This document shows positions 55,251 through 62,955 of a stretch of DNA of 64,000 bases, piece by piece. The position numbers and the translations under genes were made by a program. Origin of the DNA: Niabella yanshanensis (GTDB lineage Bacteria; Bacteroidota; Bacteroidia; Chitinophagales; Chitinophagaceae); NCBI RefSeq assembly GCF_034424215.1, contig NZ_CP139960.1, forward strand, positions 124,001-188,000, read 5' to 3'. The notes beneath the pieces are model-generated. The model searched no databases. It was not told the origin of the DNA and was given only the letters and a program-made list of their open reading frames with translations. Within the stretch, counting starts at the first letter, position 1. Each line of letters opens with the position of its first letter.

Positions 55251-57140
55251 ATGAGCCTTCATACTAAACGTAGCGGTATTCTGTATACAGTGACTGTAAC
55301 TGTGTTCCTGTTTATTTTTTGCTCATTATCTTACGCGCAGGATAAAAAAAATACCATTTTGCTGATGCCTGATAACAAGGCAAAGGTGGATTCTATTTTA
55401 AGTTATGTAGAAAAAAACGGGCGTGATGTATCGCGGGGAGTATTGTATGAAGAAGCTTTCAGGTTAGTGGACCAATTACACTACAGAGAAGTGGAGCCCC
55501 TGCTCTTCAATTCATATGGATATTTTAAAAGAGAACTTTCAGAGTATACAGAATCAATAGGCTTGCACATCAAGGCCCTGGAACTTTCGAAAAAACAGGA
55601 AAATATCCATGAGGAAATCAAGGCGTATAATAACCTGGGTGTTGCCTACAGGAGAATGGACGATTATAGTACAGCCCTGGAATACCTGATGAATGGACTT
55701 AAATTGTCCGAAAAAACCGGCGATACCTATAGTGCAACAATTGCTTTGAATAGTATTGGCAATATTCATTTAGCCCAGGGAAATTACAGAGCTGCTATTG
55801 ACTATTTTGCCCAGTGTATGCCCCTGGCTATTAAAGCCGGTAACGAACGCGGAATTGCAATCAATCTCCAGAATATGGGAGAGTGTTACGAGAAATTGAA
55901 TATAGCGGATTCAGCACAGCTATACTACGATCGGGCATTAGAGTATAACAAAAAAAGGAATGATTTGAAAGGAATTGCGATTTGCTATAATAGTTTAGGT
56001 AATATCCTTTTGGAGGAAGGCAACTCAGCTAAAGCTCTGGCATTGTACAAAAAAGCATTACCGATCAATATCCAACTGGGTGACAGGATTTTTATTGCCA
56101 ACAGCTACAATCATATAGCTGCTGCGCATTTGAAAGACGGAGATCTTCCCATGGCCCGCAGGATGTATGATAGTGCTTTACATATTTCAACTGCGATACG
56201 ATCGGTAACAGAAGCCAAGGAAGCTTACTGGGGGCTGATGAAAACATCGGAGGCCGAACACAATTGGGAACAGGCCTATACCTATAGCAGCCTGTATAAA
56301 GCGCTTTCTGATAGTATTACTAATGTGAAAAGTTCGCAGTCTGTAAGAGCCCGTGAAGTAGCCTATCATCAGAATAAAATAGCGTTGCTTGAAAAGGACG
56401 ACAGGAATAAGAATATTATCATGGTGGGTAGCCTTATTTTATTTTTATTGCTGCTGGTGTCGGGTATTTTATATTATTTAAGGAACCGGCTGCTTGAACG
56501 AAACCGCTCGCTGCACAGGGAATTAGAGATCCGTTCACAGATCGCTTCAGATCTGCACGACGATATGGGATCTTCTCTAAGCAGCATTCATATTTTTAGC
56601 GAGCTATTGCGTAAAAACGGGAATAATTCCCATGACCTGTTGTCTAAGATAGAAGCTAATGCCAAAGATACCCTGGAGGCGCTGGACGACATCATCTGGC
56701 TGGTTAAACCCTCCAATGATAAGTTCAGTAACCTGAGCATGCACATCAGCGAATTTTCCATACCGTTATTTGAATCGAAAAACATTGCTTTCGAAATCGA
56801 CTTTCCGGATACCATTTCCGAGATTCCGCTACCGATGGAAACCAGGCGAAATATATTCCTGATTATTAAAGAGTCTGTTAATAACCTGATCAAGTACTCA
56901 GAATGCAGCCAGGCTTCCATCAAAGCGTCCTTTGACCAGGGTGATTTATGTTTCACCATAAAGGACAACGGAAAAGGGTTTGATCCCCTGAAGCTTACTA
57001 ATCGAAACGGGCTTAAAAATTTAAAAGCCAGGGCGAATCAAATTAATGCAGATATCCAGATTAATTCGGCCCCCGGACAAGGTACTGAAATCATACTGGT
57101 GGTGAGGGCCAGGGAACTTACCGTTTTGCATGCGGTATAA
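55251..57140 (+). CDS. TPR-containing sensor histidine kinase, NarL/HisKA_3 type
   Basis: A 629-residue kinase: signal peptide (to YAQ30), about six periplasmic TPR repeats (about 80-350; AYNNLGVAYRRMDDYSTALEYL is one), a membrane helix near 385-405, then the dimer/phospho-acceptor region with His436 in ASDLHDDMGSSLSSIH and a HATPase_c domain (KDNGKGFDP). This architecture usually works with a LuxR-type or LytTR response regulator, but none is adjacent, so it is an orphan. The ligand is unknown. Confidence 0.9.
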   Translation: MSLHTKRSGILYTVTVTVFLFIFCSLSYAQDKKNTILLMPDNKAKVDSILSYVEKNGRDVSRGVLYEEAFRLVDQLHYREVEPLLFNSYGYFKRELSEYTESIGLHIKALELSKKQENIHEEIKAYNNLGVAYRRMDDYSTALEYLMNGLKLSEKTGDTYSATIALNSIGNIHLAQGNYRAAIDYFAQCMPLAIKAGNERGIAINLQNMGECYEKLNIADSAQLYYDRALEYNKKRNDLKGIAICYNSLGNILLEEGNSAKALALYKKALPINIQLGDRIFIANSYNHIAAAHLKDGDLPMARRMYDSALHISTAIRSVTEAKEAYWGLMKTSEAEHNWEQAYTYSSLYKALSDSITNVKSSQSVRAREVAYHQNKIALLEKDDRNKNIIMVGSLILFLLLLVSGILYYLRNRLLERNRSLHRELEIRSQIASDLHDDMGSSLSSIHIFSELLRKNGNNSHDLLSKIEANAKDTLEALDDIIWLVKPSNDKFSNLSMHISEFSIPLFESKNIAFEIDFPDTISEIPLPMETRRNIFLIIKESVNNLIKYSECSQASIKASFDQGDLCFTIKDNGKGFDPLKLTNRNGLKNLKARANQINADIQINSAPGQGTEIILVVRARELTVLHAV

Positions 57141-57141
57141 G

Positions 57142-57555
57142 TTATTGCTCCGTATACAGAATATCCGGATTGATTCTTTTCAAATGTTGCACAAAGGCTT
57201 CGCGTAAACGGGGTGCGATAATGACGCAACCATGCTCACTATATTCTATCATTAGCCGGTCTACTGAAAATCCCGGGCCGCTTAAAAGATGTCGCTTCAT
57301 CCGGGTCACTTTTCTTATAGATTCGATATTTACAGATGCTGTGAAAAGAAATCCGCTTTTAATCGTTAGCGTGTTTTCGTAGATGATATAATGGGTGGTA
57401 AAAAAAATGTAGAGCGTAAACGCTCCGAATCCGGCTGTAACGGCAAGCAATGCTATGCTTTTTTCAACTAAGGCGATGATCAATAAAACAATTAAAACCG
57501 TTACGAATAATAGCTTAATCAGGAGGCTTGCTTTTGTTTTATATACAATCATCAT
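57142..57555 (-). CDS. Membrane protein with bacterial PH-like domain (YyaB/DUF1200 type)
   Basis: A 137-residue protein with two adjacent membrane helices (about 12-30 and 34-53), then a PH-like domain: YIIYENTLTIKSGFLF, SIRKVTRMKRHLLSGPGFSVDRLMIEYS and a C-terminal helix ending LKRINPDI. The SGP-SxDRL-IEY pattern matches the YyaB-like bPH family. Function unknown. It is convergent with the TPR kinase; the two stop codons are one base apart. Confidence 0.78.
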   Translation of the reverse strand: MMIVYKTKASLLIKLLFVTVLIVLLIIALVEKSIALLAVTAGFGAFTLYIFFTTHYIIYENTLTIKSGFLFTASVNIESIRKVTRMKRHLLSGPGFSVDRLMIEYSEHGCVIIAPRLREAFVQHLKRINPDILYTEQ

Positions 57556-57679
57556 AGTCAGAATTAATACTTCCTTCTAAGTTACATCAAAGTACAGGTA
57601 AAGTACTCAGAAAAGTATCATCTGAATCCGGGTGGGAGTTAGAAGCTGTTTCAAATGGCCTTTCTGGTCCGGCAAAACG

Positions 57680-58528
57680 TTAAAATCGATGCAGAATAGT
57701 TCTGACACGGTTGATATAAGGTTGCTCAAATAGAACTGCATGCGCCAAAAGAGGGTATAGCTGAGCGTAGGCAAGCCTGTTGTGCCATCCTTTTTCGAGA
57801 GGGTACCGATCGTTATAGCCTATGTAAAATTCATCCGGAAAGCCGCCAAAAAGTTTCGTCATAGCAATATCCATTTCGCGATGTCCATAATATACGGCTG
57901 GGTCAAAAATAGCTATTGAGCCGCTGGCGGTCCTCAAGTAATTCCCACTCCAGAGATCACCATGGAGCAGGGCGGGCTTCTCTTCGGGGAAGATGTTTTT
58001 AATGGAAGCGCAAAATTGATTGGCTTTGGCGACATCCCCGGATGACAGCAGGTGTTTGTCACGCAGTAGCTTCACTAACGGCAAGAGGCGGCAATTAGCA
58101 TAAAATTCCGGCCAGTTTGAAGTGAGTGTGTTGATTTGGGGCAGACTGCCGATATAATTGTCATCCTTAAGGCCGTAATCGGGTTGACTGTTTAAGTGCA
58201 TTTCTGCAATTTTTTCGCCGAATTGATAGAGAAGGGGAATTGTTGCTTTGTCTTCTTCGATCCACTCCAGTAATAGAAACTGATAATCATTCAGAACTCC
58301 GGTTTCAATAACCTCCGGCACTTTTAATTGACTATGGTTTTTCAATATATGTAAACCATTGGCTTCTCTTATAAACATTGCGGGGTAAAGTAATGCAGTG
58401 TTTATCTTAAGAAAATACCTTTGAGTTGCTGTTGTGACCGCATAGGCTTTATTGATGTCGCCCCCATTTAGTTGTATGATGCTTTTTGGGGTAATCGAAA
58501 GCTTATTTAGAATATTGTTTGCGACCAT
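57680..58528 (-). CDS. Fructosamine kinase-like protein
   Basis: A 282-residue protein kinase-like-fold enzyme of the fructosamine-kinase/ketosamine-3-kinase family. Motifs: LNGGDINKAYAVTT, YFLKIN with the ATP lysine, LLLEWIEE hinge, LLHGDLWSGNYL (catalytic loop) and AIFDPAVYYGHREMDIAM (metal-binding Asp). The family phosphorylates glycated amines so that they decay, repairing protein glycation. Slightly shorter than usual but complete. Confidence 0.88.
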   Translation of the reverse strand: MVANNILNKLSITPKSIIQLNGGDINKAYAVTTATQRYFLKINTALLYPAMFIREANGLHILKNHSQLKVPEVIETGVLNDYQFLLLEWIEEDKATIPLLYQFGEKIAEMHLNSQPDYGLKDDNYIGSLPQINTLTSNWPEFYANCRLLPLVKLLRDKHLLSSGDVAKANQFCASIKNIFPEEKPALLHGDLWSGNYLRTASGSIAIFDPAVYYGHREMDIAMTKLFGGFPDEFYIGYNDRYPLEKGWHNRLAYAQLYPLLAHAVLFEQPYINRVRTILHRF

Positions 58529-58702
58529 CTGCCTGGTTTTACCGGAACGGGGCTGCTGTTTACCGGTTTTTGGATTTTTTTATGAAAAAATGCGGCTCCT
58601 TCTTTTACTTTTAACGGTTACCATGTGCACCAATGTGTATTAAAAATAGCTGATTGAAAGCAAAATTGATGATATATTTATAATCGGATTAAGGCATATA
58701 GC

Positions 58703-60235
58703 ATGGAACGTACAAGTATTAATGGATATGTATTAAAATATAAACTGGGCGATGGAGGCATGGCAGAAGTGTGGTATGCCGAAAATTACCTGCAGAAGCC
58801 GGCAGCTGTTAAGATCTTACTGAAAAAATTTTGCGAAGAAGCAGACCTCGTTGCGCGTTTTCAGAATGAAGCCCGGCTAATGGTGCATCTGAATCACCCC
58901 AATATCCGCAACATACAGGATTTTGGAATGATAGAAGGGCGGCCCTGCATGATCATGGAGTATCTTGAAGGCAACGACCTGTCGGCCCGTATGAAAGGTG
59001 GCGAGCAGTTCAGCGGTGATCAGCTGGTACAATGGTGGAACAGTTTGGTTGACGCGTTGCAGTATACTCATAGAAAGCATATTGTACACCGAGATATAAA
59101 GCCGGCCAATATTTTTGTAACGGATGATGGACAGGTAAAGTTGTTGGATTTTGGCGTTGCCAAAATAAAGGATAATATCACTGTTACCCAAACGGGCTCG
59201 CGCATGGGTACCTTAATGTACATGAGCCCTGAACAGGTATATGACGTCAAAAACCTCACGCACAAAACTGATAATTATTCGTTGGCGGTTACCTTCTATC
59301 ACCTGGTTACCGGCAAAGCTCCATACGACAGCACTAAAATCTCTGATTTTGAAATACAGGAAAGTATTGTAAGAAAGGATATCGATACCTCTATTTTGCC
59401 GCAGCCCTGGCGGGATCTGCTACCCGGCTATTTCAACAAGAACTCCGAACAACGAAAGGAATTGCACCCGGTTCAGACGAATGCTGCAGAAGACAGTGAT
59501 GCTACTTTGTATATCAATCCGGCTGAGCCGGTAAAACAAAGTCCGAAGCCTGATGCTTTGCCGCCCAAACAGGTATATCATCAACCAGTCACACCAAGGC
59601 GCAGTCCGTTTTATGTGTTGTTTCCCATTGCAGTGGTTTTAGGGTTGATCGCTTTTGCTTTGAATAAAGATAAAGTGACAGGCTTTTTTAAAAAAGATGA
59701 AGGACCAGTTATCAGGGAAGCTGTCGCAAAGCCGAAACCAAAGCCAAAAAAGGCAGAAGCAGATCCTTCAACAGATACACCCGTAAGTTTACCCGATACG
59801 ATCATCTCCAATGGTGATGATGGAAGTCTGGACCAGGTGATTGTGAGTGCCGATCCTGCCCAGCTTGAAGCAGAAGTAAAAACCCTTATCAACAACTATT
59901 ACAAAAACAGGAGTAATTGCAGCGGGCTCTCTGCCTATTTTAATAATGTAGTAAAGCAATATTATAAAAAAAGTAATGTTCCGCTGGGCGAGATCAAAAA
60001 AGAATGTGAAGGTTACCATGGAAAATGGCAATATACAGAAGCAGATATCAGCAACGATTCCTATATGTTCACACATAACCAAAATGGTAAAACGTATGTA
60101 GATTTTAATATGATCTACAAGATCCGGCAAAATGAAATGGATGACTGGATTCCTTACAATATTGACGTTTCTATGGTTATAGACGAAAACCATAAAATAG
60201 AAAGAATTGTGGAGAGACGAATTGAAAAGTTGTAG
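58703..60235 (+). CDS. Membrane Ser/Thr protein kinase with extracytoplasmic NTF2-like domain
   Basis: A 510-residue Hanks-type kinase. The kinase domain covers about 8-245: P-loop KLGDGGMAEV, Lys37 in AAVKIL, catalytic Asp131 in HRDIKPAN, DFG at 149-151 and SPEQ in the activation segment with several Thr (TVTQTGSRMGT). The C-lobe is slightly short. A Pro-rich linker, a membrane helix (about 302-320), a Lys/Pro-rich stretch and a C-terminal outside domain (about 385-510) follow. That domain resembles an NTF2-like sensor rather than PASTA repeats. It heads a cluster with FHA-like, PP2C and FtsW/RodA-like genes. Confidence 0.9.
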   Translation: MERTSINGYVLKYKLGDGGMAEVWYAENYLQKPAAVKILLKKFCEEADLVARFQNEARLMVHLNHPNIRNIQDFGMIEGRPCMIMEYLEGNDLSARMKGGEQFSGDQLVQWWNSLVDALQYTHRKHIVHRDIKPANIFVTDDGQVKLLDFGVAKIKDNITVTQTGSRMGTLMYMSPEQVYDVKNLTHKTDNYSLAVTFYHLVTGKAPYDSTKISDFEIQESIVRKDIDTSILPQPWRDLLPGYFNKNSEQRKELHPVQTNAAEDSDATLYINPAEPVKQSPKPDALPPKQVYHQPVTPRRSPFYVLFPIAVVLGLIAFALNKDKVTGFFKKDEGPVIREAVAKPKPKPKKAEADPSTDTPVSLPDTIISNGDDGSLDQVIVSADPAQLEAEVKTLINNYYKNRSNCSGLSAYFNNVVKQYYKKSNVPLGEIKKECEGYHGKWQYTEADISNDSYMFTHNQNGKTYVDFNMIYKIRQNEMDDWIPYNIDVSMVIDENHKIERIVERRIEKL

Positions 60236-60292
60236 TGCAGCTATAGTAAATGAATAGCAAATAATTACAATCAAAATATTAACTCATAAATT

Positions 60293-61237
60293 ATGCTCAA
60301 TAAAATAAAAAAGTGGTTATTACCCGATGAAGAGGAGGAGGAAAAGAGGTTGACCAACCAGGTTTTGGTTAACCAGGTGGTCGCATCCTTTAAGGAGACT
60401 ATTGAAAGAGAATCTTTTAATAAACGGATGATGTACGATTGTAGTTACCTGATTCTGATGCGCCCTGAAGATTATCATCATGCAGAATTAAGACTGGCAG
60501 GTATAACCGAGGGCATCCTGGACGAATTTTACAGTCACATCAACGAGAAAAAAAATCAGTATCCCCGTTATGATCCTATTGGCAGTTTCTGGGATTTTCA
60601 ATATTGCCCCGCTGAAAAAGGAGTGGATAATACCGAGATAGAGCCGGGATCGGTTCAGGTGGTGAGCGCACCTACTTCAGAAAAATCGTGGATGGAATTG
60701 TCAAGTGAACAGATTAAAGTTTCGGTAAGCAGTAAGCATTCCAAGTATTCAAAATATGATCTGAATCCTAATACCTTTGCCAATATTGATATCTTATCAA
60801 AAGGGCATTTCCGGGTAAAGTTTAATAAAGAGCTTTTCGCTTCGGAATCGAATACAACATCGACAGGTACCAATACTTCTCTGACTCCGAAAAAGGACAA
60901 GTTAGCCACTTTGCAGTTTGTGATCAATAAACAGCGCTATAGCTTCCCCATGCGCGAAAAACAGCTAAAGATCACCCGGGCAGTAGAGGGACTTACCAGT
61001 ACGGCTACTTTGCTTTGTATTAACGAGCCGTCAGGTTCTCTGCAAAAAGAACACGTGATGATAAAATATGAAGAAGGCTCAAGACTATTTTATATCGCCC
61101 TCTTTGCCGACGCTTTTGTAAATGAACAGAAGCTGGAGCTGAGTCGTACAGGTGAAACACCGGTATGGCATCCTTTAAAGAATGATTCAACCATAGTATG
61201 TGGAATTTTTCAGCTGGATTTTAAAGCGGAAGTGTGA
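60293..61237 (+). CDS. FHA-like protein of the kinase/phosphatase cluster
   Basis: A 314-residue cytosolic protein. The N-terminal 100 residues are helical and acidic (DEEEEEKRL) and resemble in layout the N-terminal domain of actinobacterial FhaA. After a linker the C-terminal 100 residues (about 215-314) show a forkhead-associated-like beta-sandwich: KEHVMIKYEEGSR in place of SRxH, and AFVNEQKLE in place of the xVNG turn. The phosphothreonine-binding Arg is not clearly present, so binding may be lost or altered. It lies 57 bases after the kinase. Confidence 0.6.
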   Translation: MLNKIKKWLLPDEEEEEKRLTNQVLVNQVVASFKETIERESFNKRMMYDCSYLILMRPEDYHHAELRLAGITEGILDEFYSHINEKKNQYPRYDPIGSFWDFQYCPAEKGVDNTEIEPGSVQVVSAPTSEKSWMELSSEQIKVSVSSKHSKYSKYDLNPNTFANIDILSKGHFRVKFNKELFASESNTTSTGTNTSLTPKKDKLATLQFVINKQRYSFPMREKQLKITRAVEGLTSTATLLCINEPSGSLQKEHVMIKYEEGSRLFYIALFADAFVNEQKLELSRTGETPVWHPLKNDSTIVCGIFQLDFKAEV

Positions 61238-61316
61238 GGAAAGAAAACGGATGACAGTGGACCGATGATGGAAGGGATAGTGCAGATGGCTGGGTAAAAA
61301 GGAGAGAGGATGTAAG

Positions 61317-61772
61317 ACAGATGACAGAAGAGAGAAGCCAGATAAACGGGACAGAAGACAGAGGTAGAGTGTAACTGTACAGACAGCGATGTTTTTATGG
61401 TTTAATCTATTAATAAAACACGTATTATGACAAATTACAAAAATCTGGAGGTATGGAAGAAATCCATGGAACTTGTAAGGGAGATCTACTTACTTACAAA
61501 AACGTATCCCAAAGAAGAGTTGTATGCATTAACGAGTCAAACAAAAAGGGCTGCTGTATCTGTTCCCGCTAATATAGCCGAAGGTTCCGGCAGGAATTAT
61601 TGAATTGGAAACATTATTAAATATTGCAGTTATGGTTGATATTATCTCTGAAGAGTTATTTGAGCCTTTTGTTTCAAGTATTGGTGAGTGTTTGAAAATA
61701 TTAAATGGGTTGATTACGTATTATGAAAGGTCTTCTTTAAAGTAAAACTGCCATCTAAAACCTGTCATCTGT
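61317..61772. repeat. Inverted repeat flanking the four-helix-bundle remnant
   Basis: ACAGATGACAG at 61317-61327 is the exact reverse complement of CTGTCATCTGT at 61762-61772. Further CTGTC and GACAG copies lie nearby. The repeat encloses the pseudogene at 61427-61745 with about 90 and 17 bases of margin. Confidence 0.6.
61427..61745 (+). pseudogene. Four-helix-bundle protein (S23/IVP-like), internally deleted
   Basis: The first part reads MTNYKNLEVWKKSMELVREI and reaches SVPANIAEGSGRN, the signature of the four-helix-bundle family found in 23S rRNA intervening sequences and related to the Avd accessory protein of diversity-generating retroelements. A stop follows at 61601. The typical C-terminal part (ELETLLNIAVMVDIISEELF to YYERSSLK) continues in another frame to 61745. 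The middle region of about 20 codons that intact members carry is missing at the junction, so this is a deletion rather than only a point frameshift. Confidence 0.8.
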
Positions 61773-61788
61773 AACCTGTCAACTTTTT

Positions 61789-61857
61789 ATGGTGCCTATT
61801 CTACTGATCGTATTTATAGTATTAGTGTTTTACCTGCAAACAAAAACAAAGAAATGA
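61789..61857 (+). CDS. Possible 22-residue membrane peptide
   Basis: The frame MVPILLIVFIVLVFYLQTKTKK is one hydrophobic helix with a basic tail. Its stop overlaps the PP2C start as ATGA, the arrangement of translationally coupled genes. It may be a true small membrane protein or the tail of a longer gene cut by the neighbouring insertion. Confidence 0.35.
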   Translation: MVPILLIVFIVLVFYLQTKTKK

Positions 61858-62948
61858 GCAGAGCTATTGTATCATATGTGCAAACGGATATTGGCCGCCG
61901 GCGCGATAATAACGAAGATAATTTCGTATGGCTATCCGAATTATGGGGAAAGTCTTCTATTGCATTAGTAGGCGCTATCGACGGCGTTGGCGGTTATGAG
62001 GGAGGAGAGGAAGCTTCTGCAATGACCAAAAACACTATCGAAAACTATTTGCAGAACTTTAGTTTTGGCGCTCCGCTACAGTTATTGAAAGAAGCGTTTA
62101 TTAATGCCAACAATGCTATTCATACGCGCCGCGCAGAGGCTAATTTACAAAGAATGAGCTGTGTGGCATCTATGGCGATATTGGATGCTGAGAAAGAGCT
62201 GATGTATGTAGCCCATGTAGGAGATAGCAGGGGCTATGTTTTCAGGAACGGCGAGCTGATTAAAATAACCCAGGATCATTCAACGGTAGGTTTTAAAGAA
62301 GACAAGGGCTTTCTTACAGAAGAGGAGGCTATGCTACATCCCCAGCGTAATGAGATCAGTAAGATGTTGGGGGAGTATATGATCGACGCCAACGACACCG
62401 AAGGCTATTTTGATTTTTTCGAACATAGCTTTTTACCGGGTGATATCGTATTGTTTTGCAGTGATGGCCTTACCGACCTGGTGAACAGGCGAGGTATGAT
62501 TCATATACTTTCAGGCAACGTAAGCTTAAAGGCAAAAGCACAACAATTAATTGATGCCGCTAATGAGTTGGGGGGCAAGGATAATATAACAATTGCGATA
62601 GCAGGTTACGCAGCAAAAGCCCCCGCAAAGAAACGTGCTTATAAGAATACTATAGAAGTGCCCATTAGCGAAGAAGAAGACCTTTTAACTATTATGGATA
62701 AAAAGCCTGCACGTAAAAAAAAACAGTGGTTGTGGTTACTCCCGGTAGCGTTCCTGGCGGGATTCCTGGCCAATTGGGCCGGAACAAAAAAAATCCTCCA
62801 GCCCGCAAGCGCAGACCGGGTTGACACGGTTTTCATAAAAGACACGATACCTTATTATGATAGTTTGCGAAGAGCCGATACATTGATACAGGCCACAGAT
62901 ACCATTTTCAGCGATACTGCCCGAAACCGTAATACAACCGGCTATTAA
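61854..62948 (+). CDS. PP2C-family Ser/Thr phosphatase with membrane anchor
   Basis: A 364-residue protein phosphatase: RRRDNNEDNF (18-22 acidic metal site), GAIDGVGGYEGGEEAS with Asp43, AHVGDSRGY, CSDGLTDLV and GGKDNITIAI cover the PPM/PP2C core (about 1-250). A basic linker, one membrane helix (about 283-300) and a short Asp/Thr-rich tail outside the membrane follow. It is the natural counterpart of the kinase at 58703, analogous to PstP of Actinobacteria. Confidence 0.93.
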   Translation: MSRAIVSYVQTDIGRRRDNNEDNFVWLSELWGKSSIALVGAIDGVGGYEGGEEASAMTKNTIENYLQNFSFGAPLQLLKEAFINANNAIHTRRAEANLQRMSCVASMAILDAEKELMYVAHVGDSRGYVFRNGELIKITQDHSTVGFKEDKGFLTEEEAMLHPQRNEISKMLGEYMIDANDTEGYFDFFEHSFLPGDIVLFCSDGLTDLVNRRGMIHILSGNVSLKAKAQQLIDAANELGGKDNITIAIAGYAAKAPAKKRAYKNTIEVPISEEEDLLTIMDKKPARKKKQWLWLLPVAFLAGFLANWAGTKKILQPASADRVDTVFIKDTIPYYDSLRRADTLIQATDTIFSDTARNRNTTGY

Positions 62949-62955
62949 GATCATT

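Larger units (their letters stand above)
61238..61853. other. Gap between FHA-like and PP2C genes holding a decayed cassette
   Basis: About 616 bases. A purine-rich repetitive lead-in (61238-61400, many GACAG and GATG units), an 11-bp inverted repeat (61317-61327 with 61762-61772), a broken four-helix-bundle gene inside it, and a tiny membrane-peptide frame just before the phosphatase. It looks like an insertion into an otherwise tight gene cluster. Confidence 0.6.

Noticed and set aside
61238-61400. Purine-rich repetitive stretch considered as a CRISPR or tandem array
   Set aside because: GACAG and GATG units recur irregularly without constant repeat and spacer lengths.
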